Shown here piece after piece: positions 1 through 10,899 of a stretch of DNA of 64,000 nt. The stretch comes from Adiantum capillus-veneris (Eukaryota; Streptophyta; Polypodiopsida; Polypodiales; Pteridaceae). Under the pieces are notes generated by a model, which worked only from the letters and a program-made list of their open reading frames with translations, was not told the DNA's origin and did no database searches. Each line of letters opens with the position of its first letter. Position 1 is the stretch's first letter. Location: contig CM043968.1 of assembly GCA_014529385.2 (NCBI GenBank), forward strand, positions 9,672,648 through 9,736,647. The letters run 5' to 3'. The position numbers and the translations under genes were made by a program.

Positions 1-108
1 CTCTCAGAAAAGCAGACGCCTGAAGCTCTGATAGCATTGTAACGGGGAGGGAAGCACGTGCCAACTGAAAAGAACAGATTGGAACATATTGTTAGCACTT
101 CAAAAAAA

Positions 109-152
109 ATAAAATAATAAATAAATAAATAAATAAATAAATATATATGTAT

Positions 153-194
<42 letters not shown>
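109..194. repeat. compound microsatellite (TAAA)n-(GA)n
   Basis: A run of AATA/TAAA units to about position 142 passes through a short TATATGTATG bridge into about 20 GA dinucleotides. It is non-coding and of the same class as the other long purine repeats in the window. No other function is visible. Confidence 0.95.
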
Positions 195-197
<3 letters not shown>

Positions 198-2282
198 CCA
201 CGTAGTATACACGGAGTGGTGGAGTTCTACTCCTAGAGCACTGGCCCCAAAACCCTGGTGTCTCTTTCGGTATTTCTTTTGTATTGCTTCACAACTGTTG
301 GGATCTCCTTTGCTTCCACAAAACTTGGAATGCCAAAGTGAGCTCAGAGGTACATATTTGAAGGCTCCTGGTGTCACCAGGAGGTGTATTTTTCCCGTTG
401 CCTTCTCTAAATATGTATTACATATTTGTCTTTATTTTAATTTTACTTGTTTTCCTAGAACCCTTGAAAAGGTGCAACGTTCGGCTGCGGCTGAACAGGT
501 TTCTCACATTGGGAGTCTAGGTCGGTCAGTCTGGAACTGGTCGAGCCAGTTAGCACTGAATTTTGATAAGTATGGAAGGCTGTGTGCGCCAAATGAAGTC
601 TGGGCACTCGGAAAGTCACTTACAACTTTATAAGTGAGTGGGAACTAGGGAATTAACTCAAGGGACAAATTGGACACTTGGCAGAAGGAGAGCCATCTGT
701 AGGACACCTCAGTTGGACAGGGCGCCCATTTTGAGGCTGGGGCTGATTTTTGTTCATGAAGTGACCTACAGTGTATGTGTGAGTAGTGGGTGCAGGTTGA
801 TAGCTTTAATGGAAAGCTTGCCTTCTCCTCTGTCTCATGTACCGCGATGATTTGGTCTCGTGCATCTGTCTCTCCCATTTGGCACATATGGTAATGCCCC
901 ACTAGTTGGGCTACTCAGATGAATATGTACAGTTCTGGGGGTTTATGCACGTTTGCCAAGGCAAGAGCCTTCTGAACATGAACTGGATTAGCTAACTGCT
1001 AATCCTCCACCAAGGTGGTACCAAACGTATTGTACATGGCGTATATGTACGTTGTTTCGTACAAGAAAAAAAATTATGTACGAAAAAATACGTACTCTTG
1101 TTAAAAAAACTCAATTTACCAAACTTTCTAGGACATTTCTGATAAAAAACAAGAGAGGGACAACTTTTAGAGACATTTAAAGACATGTTTTACAAAACAT
1201 CCACATATTGTGTAACTACTGCAAGAGACTTCAAAGTTTAGACGACATTGATGATCGAATAGCCATATTAAAACTGAAATGAAAACTGGTTTGGTCGCCC
1301 ATTCAAAAACCCTCAGCCACGCTTATCTTCCAAAAAGAAAATTTTTAAAAAGTGCCTTGTACGGATCGATCTGTACTGTATGGATCGTACAATACGTCTG
1401 CATGGTACAGAACGGATCTGTACATACATTTTGATCCTACCTTGTGGACCCCCACAAGTACACACAGTTCCATCGCGGAAGATTGAGAATTTGGAGAGTT
1501 TTCTCGCGTGAAAACTTGTCCATTTCACAAGGGAACTGTCCCATTGCGTGCGGGAGCCCTTGGAACACGCATAAGCGTGTTCGCTCCGCTAAAAACGATC
1601 CGAAACAGAGAATTACAGCCTGCTGTGTTTTCTGCAGGTTTAGGGTTTTGCACCTAAACTGCAAGGGAACATCAGGGGAGCTCCGTGAGAGCCTTGGGAT
1701 GCGTTAACAGTGTTTTGGGCACTCGACAGCAGAAAAACAGAGAATTACAGCACGCTGAAATTCTGTTACAGCTTACAAGGGAGCTCCCAAATTGCGAGGG
1801 AATCCGTTGTAGACAGGTGTTTTTGACCTACAGGGGTTTTTGCTCCGTTGTGCAGCCGAAATCAGGTCAGAAACCTGCGTTTTCAGCCCTCGCCTGGTTT
1901 GGATAGCTTTGTGAGAGTTTGGTCCAAGTGTACGGATCGTCAACTGTCAATTGAATAAAGAAATACTGAAAAGGGCGCCAACTTTTGGGGCCTACGAGTG
2001 TCGGTCTCGTGTGTGCAGTGACATTCTAGTCGTTTGACGCAACTGTGCTCTCTTTTCTTCACAGTGCTCTATGTAAAGTTAACAGGTAATTGAAATAGTA
2101 CTGCCCTCTATGTCCCTACAATCAACGTCAGTAGCCTCCGTGTTTATGGGATGGTCCGTACAGTTTGTCCATGTCAGCACTTCCGTGCTTTTAGGGATTG
2201 CATGATCTCGGCCGATTGTCCAGGGTTGGGTTTTAATGTCCCGAACCCCCTAGAGGTGGTGGCACGTCACCAACTTGGGACG
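195..2282. other. gene-free stretch, probable old retroelement debris
   Basis: No convincing coding region is visible on either strand. Short open frames exist but show no recognisable domain and no consistent frame. The only recognisable element is a short motif at 1966-2025 resembling the R/U5 part of the gypsy LTR at 7.9-15.8 kb, so part of this stretch may be a degenerate solo LTR on the plus strand. Its boundaries cannot be drawn. Confidence 0.5.
1966..2025 (+). repeat. relic LTR-like motif related to the 7.9-15.8 kb gypsy LTR
   Basis: The stretch reads as an AATAAA-like signal, then GGGCGCCAA, then TTGGGGCCTACG and a TCGG-containing tail. The reverse complement of 14460-14520, inside an LTR of the neighbouring gypsy element, has the same order of motifs with few changes, and 8058-8100 has them too. 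A degenerate related LTR on the opposite strand explains this best. No partner LTR or target duplication is visible. Confidence 0.45.
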
Positions 2283-2920
2283 ATATCTGCTATTTATTAG
2301 CCAATCTTGAGGCATCCCATTGTCCCAATAAGGGCAGTCTTTACTTTATATACATCATGAGCTTTAAACTACATAGCTCAAAAGTGAATGAAATATTGTT
2401 TTCTGAAGTTAATACTCAAGCTGAATATCCATAACTTTTTTCCTTAACAAAAAACTGATGTTGTACAAGTGGTCTACTGGCTTCTGCTGAGCCTTTTGGC
2501 AAGAACTGCATGGGTTTGGGAATGACTGGTCAAATTGGGTCAAATCTTTAAGTCTTTTTCCACCTAAATTGTACTGAGTCAAGGTTGGTATATATCAAAT
2601 TCCGTATAGAGGGTGATACTTTAATGAGGGCATCTCTGGGAACTACATTAATGGTGTATATTGGAAGAACCTAACTTATTTGATGGTATCTGATACTTAT
2701 TAGCCAGTATTGAGCATCCCAGTAGGGGTATTCTTAACAATGCCATGCACGAGATTCTCTGACCTACATAGGGTAAAAGTGAATGCAACATTGACAACAA
2801 TCTGAAGCTGTTCTGAATCTAATAGAATGAATTACATCAGATACTGCTAATAAAACTGAATATCTAATACTAGCTGTTTAACACAAATCTGGTGTTGGAC
2901 TAGTGGTCTATGACTTCTTT
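2283..2920. repeat. diverged tandem duplication, about 0.25 kb units offset by about 400 bp
   Basis: The segment starting near 2284 (ATCTGCTATTTATTAGCCA) recurs in diverged form near 2687 (ATCTGATACTTATTAGCCA). Further landmarks follow in the same order in both copies: GCATCCCA, a run around AAAAGTGAATG, CTGAATATC, and TGGTGTTG or GATGTTG followed by ACTAGTGGTCTA or ACAAGTGGTCTA. It is an old direct duplication of non-coding sequence with many substitutions and indels. No coding capacity is seen. Confidence 0.7.
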
Positions 2921-3124
2921 GCAGAATTATATAGGTTTAATTTTGTGTAAGACAAAAGGAGATTGTATACAGATTAGCAGATATTACACATACATATAAA
3001 TATGTCTGTTTGTATGTATGTATGTATATCAGCTTGTTCTTCTTTTGGTTTCTTGGGGTTGTCGTATTACGTTTTTTAGTAGGCTTGTTTTTTATTGGCA
3101 TTATGGTGACACTTTGCAGCAGGT

Positions 3125-3232
3125 GCCCCAAACAACAAGCAAGTGTGAGCTAGCCATGAGAAGAAACCAAATGATCCTTCACCCTCGCTTGTTCTTCTCA
3201 TGGTTCATTCACACAAGCTCGTTGTTTGGGGC
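3125..3232. repeat. foldback hairpin, about 41-bp imperfect arms
   Basis: The arms 3125-3165 and 3192-3232 are inverted copies of each other, beginning GCCCCAAACAAC and ending GTTGTTTGGGGC, with about 80 percent complementarity over 41 bp and a 26-base loop. Transcribed RNA from either strand would fold into a stem of about 108 nt. It could be a small foldback transposon remnant or a pre-miRNA-like hairpin. It lies about 500 bp upstream of the recognised exons of the phosphatase gene, so it may be intronic to it. Confidence 0.7.
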
Positions 3233-3742
3233 ATCTCCTGGGGAAACAGTCTACCACTGTGGAAACTGAAGAGGCATTAATTGTTGCAGCTGTCTCTATC
3301 CATTCCTTACAATGTCACTCCTTGGGTGTAGGAGCATCGTGAGGTTTCTTTTTCTCATTTCTTCAAGAGTATCATGTAAATGTTTCCAGAGGAGTGTCAA
3401 GGATGCTGTGAATTAATGGTCTTTTGTTTCCTGTTCTAGCAGGCTTCTTGATATTCTTGTTCCCCAGGCTTGTAATAATAACAAATGCATGTGCAGCTGT
3501 GTATGTTGCATTTCATGTGCTTAATCCTAGATGGTAATGCTTTCTTACTGTCCTATTGTGATAAGCTAGAGAGAATTATTATATATTGTTCTGGTCTTAA
3601 GTGCCACTAGTTGTGCATCATTTTTTATAATTTTCTGTTGAATTTACTGGTGTGGGTTACTAGGTTGTCTTGTCACATTTTCACAAACTTTTGTTGCCAA
3701 TCATTTGCAATCAATGTGGAGGTTTTATGTTTATCATGACAG

Positions 3743-4834
3743 ATTGGGGTGTACAAGCAGTTATTAGCTGGGTGCTTTCTCAGTCATTTGGTGAGGAAGA
3801 ACTATGTATGATGGCTGAAGAAGATGCCAATGCCTTAAAGGGAATGGATGGCATTCACATGCTACGGCGGGTGGTTAGTGCTGTAAACGAGTGTCTCAGC
3901 TCATCTTCTGTGGTTGGCTTGAGCCCTCCATGTCATCCTCTGGGTTCCATTGACGTTCTGAAAGCAATAAACAAGGGTGGATGTCAAGGTGGCCCAAAAG
4001 GCAAGTACTGGGTTCTTGATCCAGTAGATGGGACTCTTGGATTTGTGCGGGGTGACCAATATGCAATAGCACTGTCTCTGATTGAAGATGGTGAAGTTGT
4101 TTTGGGAGTTTTGGGTTGTCCAAATTATCCAATGAGGAAAGAGTGGCTCTGCTATCACCATAGATATTACAGAATCATGTGCAAGATATCTCCACCCAGG
4201 CCAAACGTCTGGCACAAAGGGTGTATTTTTACAGCCCAAAAAGGAGGCGGGTCTTGGATGCAGCCTCTGATTTGGAATTTGACAGATCCTAACATCATGA
4301 GGATGGCACGGTTGGTGTCCGTGTCTGCAATCAGCGATCCTACAGAGGCCACTTTCTGTGAACCTGTAGAAAAAGCAAATTCAAGTCATTCCTTCACGGC
4401 AGGGCTGGCATCCAGCATAGGACTGAAGTAAGATTTTGTGTCTAAACTGTTCCTTCAATTATGGGAGCATTGTCTCATGTCTTCAGGTTCGTTTTATGTA
4501 TTGAATCGGTTGTGCTTTTTGCATGTTCAGAAAGCACCCATTGAGGGTGTACAGTATGGCTAAATATGGTGCCATTGCTCGAGGTGATGCAGAGATTTTC
4601 ATGAAGTTTGCAAGGTCTGGCTACAGAGAGAAGATTTGGGATCATGCTGCAGGTGTTCTGATAGTGCAGGAAGCAGGTGGTGTTGTGACTGATGCTGGAG
4701 CTAATCCTTTGGATTTTTCTCAGGGAAGGTACCTTGAGGGACTTGATAAAGGCATTATTGCATGCTCAGGAAAAATGCTACATGAAAAGCTGATAGAAGC
4801 TCTGGATGCAAGCTGGAATTCCTCTCGATTGTAG
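3743..4834 (+). CDS. SAL1: 3'(2'),5'-bisphosphate nucleotidase (SAL1/HAL2/FRY1 type), last two exons
   Basis: Members of this family remove a phosphate from 3'-phosphoadenosine 5'-phosphate and inositol phosphates; in plants this supports sulfate assimilation and PAP stress signalling. Exon one runs from an AG acceptor at 3741-3742 to 4427. The intron is 4428-4530 (GTAAGA...TTCAG) and exon two is 4531-4834. Joined in frame they give about 328 residues and keep the metal-binding signatures: AEED, LDPVDGTLGFVRGDQYA and WDHAAG, plus AKYGAIARGD, GYREKIWDH and GGVVTDAGANPLDFSQG. The N-terminal part of the family (about 45 residues before the equivalent of VADYG) is not found in the 3.7 kb upstream, so the first exons are either distant or lost. 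Usual length is about 350 residues. No stop or frameshift interrupts the visible part. SQAKYG of the family reads SMAKYG here, a small divergence at the substrate site. Confidence 0.85.
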
Positions 4835-7019
4835 CCTGAATCTAGGTAGGTAGCAAGACAGGCTTACACAGCTTCATAGGCTTTAAATGCCTTTCTGTTC
4901 CATCACTTTGTGTTATTGTATGCTATGCCTAAGGGGTCGCTTTCAGCAATGATTGAAAGTTATATTTGACGTGGATCAACACCTTATAATGCAATGAACA
5001 GAGTGATGTGAAATTCCTCTGTACAGTATAATGGTGCAAAGATGACAACTTTACATGGCCCGACTTGACCCTGTTTTTAACTTGAAGCTTTTGGAGGCAT
5101 TCAGTGAATATGTTAATCCTGCTCTAGGTGAACTCAGTGCATGCTGTAAAAGCTGCAATCACATTGAATCTTCTCTTAATCAAGTATCCTAAAAATGTAT
5201 TTAGTTTTTCAAACTTTAGCATCCCTTCGAAATCTGATTTTTGTTAACACTTACAACTGTCTCCCACCATTTCAGTGGCCTTCATTGTGAAGTGAACAAA
5301 TTGTTTGCCACCTTTGCATTCTTTGGTCCTAGCTCTCGTTTGAATGGTTAATTCTAGTGAGAGACTCAATTTCAGTGGATCAACAGTTAAAATTTGTGAC
5401 CTAACCTCGCCCTTGAAATTGTAGTCATCCTCAACTATGCTATATATAAGAGGTAGTGAAGGATCCACTTTTCGCACTAGACATCATTTTGCAGTAGATG
5501 AGAATCGAATTAGTTTGTGGGAGATAAACTAACGCAAGTATGTCAAATTATTGTAGCATGAACTGCGTTTGGCAGTAGGCTGCAAATATACATATACTCA
5601 TTACTTGAAGGATGGACTGTTGTGAGTGAGAACTTTTTTATATGCATACACTTGAGTTGAGAGCATGAATAGAAAACATTGCAATGAAAAAAGTTAGGAA
5701 GTGAAAATTGTTTTGCATTTGTGATTAAAGCTGACACGAACCACTGTGCTCTTTGCTTAACATTCAAATGTGTGTGCATTGTGAACAGGTATGTGGTGTA
5801 AAAGATGCTCTTTGTAACCATTAGTTAGAGGATTTTTCACTGTAACTTGCAAAGCGACCATCATTGAAGCTCTCATACCTATTAGCTGCTTTGGTTCTTT
5901 GACCAGCTATTGACTGCCTAAATGGCTCAGCTAGTAGCTGCTTTGGTTGTTGAGGATTTGGACCTCAAGAAGATTGCCAAACTGGCTCTTCATACCTTGT
6001 TAGAGGCCTTCATTGAGATCATCTTGAATGGGATTTGTGGGTATATTTTATATTAAGTGGGCAGTAAATCAGCTAGGTGCCTTTTATAGTTCATTCTTTG
6101 TATCATTTCCATTGACTCTTTGATGGTTTCTTAGCTGTCATGGATGGTCTGATAGGATAGAGTTGAGGAGCATATTCATAACCCACCTGCAATGTAAGCA
6201 TTCATGGAGTTGTAGGCCCCAGGACAACGGAGAATTATAGGCCCCTTCACAAGAAAGGGAGGTATTGTGGAGGTCACCGCACATAATCATAGGTGAGGAA
6301 CTTGCTCCAATAGGGTGCTACATGTACACTTCAGGAATGCAGGTGGACCATATGGTGGATTACTTTTCGTGGAGAGGCCTGGAGGTTTCTTCAATCTCCT
6401 TCACATAGGGAATCCAGCAGGCTGGGGTTGTGCATCATCAAGAATACCACATGAGAAGAAGAAGAAGAAGAGAGTTTTAACGTCGTAGGAAACTATCCAA
6501 AGAGACCTTAAAGATCTAGCCGATGAGGAGAGTTGAACTCAAGACTTGTCAACTCCATTTGTATTTTTCAATCTTCAGCCTGGTGATTGAATATTTGCAG
6601 TAGTTGGATGGAGTTCCAAAGCACCACTTTATGAAGATCACCAGCATTTCTTAAGATCCAAAAAGCTTTTGGCTATGCCTGCTTGGCTTGCATTTAAAGT
6701 TTCTCTTATTGCGTTCCTGATTTGTGGAGCAAGGGCATAATGTACTTTTGGGTGAGTTTGCCCCTTAATGCCACTTCGAGGATCACGAAAGTATGTGGAT
6801 CTTTTGATGCGATGCGAAAGTTTCACAATGTAAACTCAATAATGTTTCCTATCCTACATCTAGGTGTAGTAATTGTTCAGGGAATGTTGCCCAATGTTAG
6901 ATGCAGCGGGATTGCACTCTCTATCAGATTCTATTTTTCTCTCTGGCCATAAAGAACCCAAAAAACTTAGGAAACTTGAAATTGCGATGAATTGAGCCAG
7001 CAAGCAAGGAAATGGCTAG
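4835..7019. other. gene-free stretch downstream of the phosphatase gene
   Basis: The first few hundred bases are presumably the 3' UTR of the phosphatase gene. The remainder has no recognisable gene, RNA gene or element boundary on either strand. A short GAAGAAGAAG run lies near 6452-6472. Short open frames at 5543-5821 and 6638-6952 have no recognisable domain. Confidence 0.6.
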
Positions 7020-7903
7020 AAACGCTTTAGAAAAGGAAACCCACAATCAGTGCATTCCAGAAGGCGAGCTTCTCAAGCACTTTTTGTGCTTTCTGAAGCA
7101 CACCACATTTGGCATACATATCGACCAAGACAATGCCAAGTATGACATCTTTCTCAAGTGCACCACATTTGGCATACATATCGACCAAGACAATGCCAAG
7201 TATGACATCTTTCTCAAGTGCACCACATTTGGCATACATATTGACCAAGACAGTGCCAAGCACGACATCTTTCTCAAGTGCACCACATTCAACATACATA
7301 TCAACCAAGACAATGCACCTTTTTTCAATAGACTCAGATAAACAATATAATTGTGAATTTTTGTGTCCATATTAGCATCTTGCGCCACATGCCTTCAAGA
7401 TGCATGCGTAGGTGATTGCATCTGCTGAAAATAGACTAGTTCTTTCTCGTGCGGGGCAAATCCTGCAATCAATGCATTCCAAGAGTCCACACTCCGGATA
7501 AGAAGCTGAAAACAGCCTAGAGTTTTCTGGCCTGCTCTTGTTGTGCGTATCCCACGACTAGTGCATTCCAAGCATTTACATCTGCTGAAAACAGTCTACA
7601 ACTTTTTGGCTCTGCTCTTGTTATGCACATCCCACATCCAATGTGTTGCAAGGCGACATTTCGGATAGGAAGCTCCTCAAGTAGTTTTTGTGCTTTCTCA
7701 AGCGCACCACATTTGGCATACATATCGACCAAGGCAATGCCAAGCACGACATCTTTCTAGCCTTGCTTTTGTTGTGTGCAGAGCCACATGCCTTCAAGAT
7801 GCATGCATAGGTGATTGCATCTACTGAAAACAAACTAGAGCATCCTGAAATCAGTGCATTCCAAGAGTCCACACTCCGCACTCTGGCACTCCTATTGGTG
7901 TGC
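7020..7903 (-). pseudogene. PPR (PLS-class) relic, left part
   Basis: Read on the minus strand, this stretch contains fragments typical of the plant organellar RNA-binding PPR family, such as LGIVLVDMYAKCGALEK, AWNALVVGYAQQEQARKL and DAITYACILKACGSAH. Intact proteins of the family carry arrays of 31-36 residue helical repeats. Here the fragments occur in several frames, with stops, and one 20-residue piece is expanded as a 60-bp tandem repeat that breaks the normal repeat length, so it is a relic. The copy is cut at 7903-7907 by a gypsy insertion and resumes at 15776. A paralogous stretch (about 7320-7500 against 15961-16190) shows that the relic was already duplicated before the insertion. 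Confidence 0.75.
7101..7316 (-). repeat. 60-bp in-frame tandem repeat inside the PPR relic
   Basis: Units start at 7101, 7161, 7221 and 7281, exactly 60 bp apart; the last is partial. Each encodes on the minus strand about 20 residues of the form DVILGIVLVDMYAKCGALEK. The first two units are almost identical and the last is the most diverged. A single diverged copy of the same unit occurs near 7701 and two degraded ones near 15846-15955, so the tandem expansion happened locally. Confidence 0.92.
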
Positions 7904-7907
7904 ACAT

Positions 7908-9402
7908 TGAAACCGGCCAGTGGGACGGTAGGCTTTGACTTTCACCCGAAATTCTTTACTTTAGACACACACAGAGCACTTTACAAGGGAAACGTGCGAC
8001 GGGAATTAGCACTTAAGCACACACATGGCTCGGAAGCTAGAATGCCCCAAGCACACGCCGACAACCCGTAGGCCCCAAGATTGGCGTCCCTTTCTTTGTT
8101 CTTTAAGAGGGTATTTACAAAGAAGAGTCTTGGGAATTCTTTGCCTGTATCAGGCTAGATACCACCTGTTTTGGCAGAATTTCGGCAGCATAACAACCCC
8201 AAAACTTGCTCGAAACCAATTCCCGTGCTGGAACTCACTTCCACTGGCATAAACACTTTGATTTCGGCCCAAAAATAGTAAATTCAGCTCGTTGTATTTA
8301 CTGGTTTTTACCATGATTCTAGCCCTAAACAATCCTTGATTTGTGCTCTATCAGTGGGGCACTGTTCCCAATGGTTTTGGCGTCTGTATGGCTGAAAAAC
8401 AATCAAAATACAGCGCATAACAAGCGCTGAAATTGCACATGTATGGCGAGGTTATCACCCTCACCGGTGCCTGCTTTTGGAGTAGCAATTGTCTACTCCT
8501 GTTCCTGCTCAGAGAGGCTCTTGCCTCAGTAAGAACGCATGTAACCACAGTTGTACATAGTCAAATGAAGAACTCTCTTGTGGGGCATCACATTATTGCA
8601 CGTAGGGAAGAGAGAGAGCAATGTGCGGTGTGGAAGACATGACTTCTTCCACCACATTGTACATGAGAGGTAAAACTTGCAGTCAATAGCTCTTAACCTG
8701 TGGCAGCTTGCAAATGAGGCCTCTCCTAGCTAGAAATCGCCCCCCGTCAATAGCTCTTAACCTGTGGAAACTTGCAAATGAGGCCTCTCCTAGCTAGAAA
8801 TCGCCCCCTTTTGCTACATGAGGAAAGTGCACCAAGTAGTGCCACTCGACACATTTACAAGCATTTTCCCGTTTCGGGCTTGCTGCTTAAAAATCTCCCG
8901 ACTAGTTGCCTAGTTGACTTCGCAGCAGACTTCTAAAATGTTCCCCTTGTCATTTCGGAGGTAATGACGCGAACAAATTTTATGGCCCAAAATAGTAGTT
9001 CCCTAATTTTTAGGAGATGCTTCCTTTGGTGTCCCACTGGTCTTCTGACTATCTATCCCCATTCGAACCGCATCCAAAAATGCAATGTGGCCCAACTGTG
9101 AGGTACTTTTCTTTGGTGACCCCACCTTGGCTTTACGCCTTTATTGAGTTCACTTTCTAGTATCCACCAACTTGCTAAGTGTGACAGGGGAACCTACACG
9201 ATCTTGAACTGAGCCTAGACATCCTCTTACTATACGAATTCCAGTGCCAACCAACTTCTTGTCTGCGGGTGAAACTACCGTTCACATTGGCCATAGAATG
9301 TCCGACCATTTGCAACTTCAAAAAGAGAGTCTCAAAAATAAAACAAAAATCATTGGAAAGACACCAACAACTAAGGTTGGCAATTGCCACGTCCTCGTGA
9401 TA
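7908..9402 (-). repeat. 3' LTR of the gypsy element
   Basis: This matches 14339-15770 over its whole length with many substitutions. Copy-specific changes include an extra segment near 8020-8060 and a 56-bp tandem duplication near 8690-8805 (AATAGCTCTTAACCTGTGG occurs twice). On the minus strand it starts TATCACGAGG, a mutated TGTCACGAGG, directly after the polypurine tract. Confidence 0.88.
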
Positions 9403-9415
9403 TACCCCCCTCTTG
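9403..9415 (-). promoter_or_regulatory. polypurine tract of the gypsy element
   Basis: On the minus strand the sequence reads AAGAGGGGGGTA immediately before the 3' LTR. This is the expected position and composition of the RNase H-resistant primer for plus-strand DNA synthesis. Confidence 0.75.
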
Positions 9416-9457
9416 AAATCGCAAACGTCCTCGATTGCATACCATAAATACACGCCA

Positions 9458-10899
9458 TTAATGATCTTGTGTTGTTAGCACTCTTTTATCATCGCATGTA
9501 TTCGCAAGAAAGGCCGTAACACATAGATAAAAGTGACTTAATGAGGCCTTCATACTTTTGTCATTTCCATCTGCATAAGTAGGTTGTAATCCAAAGGCTT
9601 CAAGGTAAAGCTGCGATACATTTGGTGACTCTGACAGTTCATACTCTTCCATCCACTTTGCATCCATAGGCGGATAGTTCTTGAACTTCACCAAGTAGCG
9701 TCTTGCAAACCGTCCTTTAACTTTTCTATCCTTATGTGCCAAAACTTGCTCAAGTACTAGGATCTCATCAAGTTCCTCAACTTTTAGCTGATCCTCATCT
9801 GGCATATCTTTTGGCACATCACCCAGGAAGGGTCTTAGAAGACTCATGTGAAACACATTATGAATCTTCCACGCATCACGCAATTTCAACCTGTAAGCCA
9901 CATCGCTGATCTTGTCAAGCACTTGAAAAGCCCCATAGTAACGCATGCTGAGCTTAGGAAACAGTCGTTCCTTGCCCTTCATCTTCTTTAACCTTGCCTT
10001 TTCGAACCTTAATAGAAACCCAATCACCAGGTGATAACAGCAATTCACGACGGTGATGATCAACAATCTTTTTCTGTTTTTCCTAAGTCTTCTCTAAGGC
10101 AACTTTGATTTTCTTATACATTTCATCCATGTTTTCAACATATCAATCTGCCTCAAAGATCTTGTCCTTTGTATGCAAAATGGGAAGAACTTTTTTGCCA
10201 CCTTCAACAATTTCAAAAGGTGCCTTGCCAGTCTACGAATGCACCGTATTGTTGTACGCATACTCAAGCATAGGCAAATATTGTTCCCACTTGCCCTTAT
10301 TATTTGACACCTAGCATTTCAGCAGATCTAAGACATTAGAATTAGCCTCTTCTCACTGTCCATCAATTTGCGGATGAGACAAAGACGAGAACTTGAGCGT
10401 AGTGCCCATGTTCTCAAACAATCCTCTCCAAAACAAATTTGTCATGCGAGGACCACGATCACTAACAATCCATTGTGTCATACCATGGTACTTAAACACA
10501 TTGTACATGAACAAGCGTGCCATCTGATCAGATTTTATCTTCTTCCTAACAGGGATAAAATGGGCCTGCTTGCTGAACCTGCAGATAATGGTCCATATAC
10601 CATCATTCCTTGTTGGCGTTCTTGGAAGATCAAAGATAAAGTCCATAGCAATGCTTTCCCGTGGCTTATCCGGAATCGGCAGTGGTTGTAACAACCCTGG
10701 TGCCTTTTTGCCTGTCAAACTTGACCTTTTGGCAAATCAGGCATGCTCGTACAAAGGCATCCACATCTCTCCTCAAGGTAGGCCAATAGAAGAATGTCTC
10801 TACCGCTTTAACTGTCACATCAATACCACGATGCCCTGCATACGGTGGGACATGACTCTCTTCAATGTCGTAATGGCCTAGTGACACAAAGTCTGCCAT
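9458..10899 (-). pseudogene. gypsy integrase and chromodomain-like C-terminus (broken)
   Basis: 10666-10899 carries the zinc-binding N-terminus (GHRGIDVTV...ACLICQKVK). 10353-10718 carries the catalytic core with AMDFIFDLP, IVSDRGPRM and PQIDGQ, so the D-D part of the D,D(35)E triad is visible; the third residue falls in the broken stretch 10070-10350, which has shifts and stops. 9458-10066 has the C-terminal GPFQV-like part (YYGAFQVLDKISDVAYRL), HNVFHMSLLRPF and a chromodomain-like segment, RRYLVKFKNYPPMDAKWMEE. Chromodomains guide integration to marked chromatin in this lineage. The pieces lie in different frames, so no functional protein is made. Confidence 0.85.

Noticed and set aside
298-1906. 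Open frames of 60-111 codons at 298-633, 638-850, 1444-1707 and 1685-1906
   Set aside because: No recognisable domain, overlapping frames on both strands, and composition typical of non-coding repeat debris.
3670-3742. Start of the phosphatase coding region at 3670
   Set aside because: The frame begins with TTG and its first residues do not match the family; an AG acceptor at 3741-3742 is the more likely exon border.
7101-7316. CRISPR-like array
   Set aside because: Units are contiguous with no unique spacers, encode PPR residues, and the genome is a plant's.
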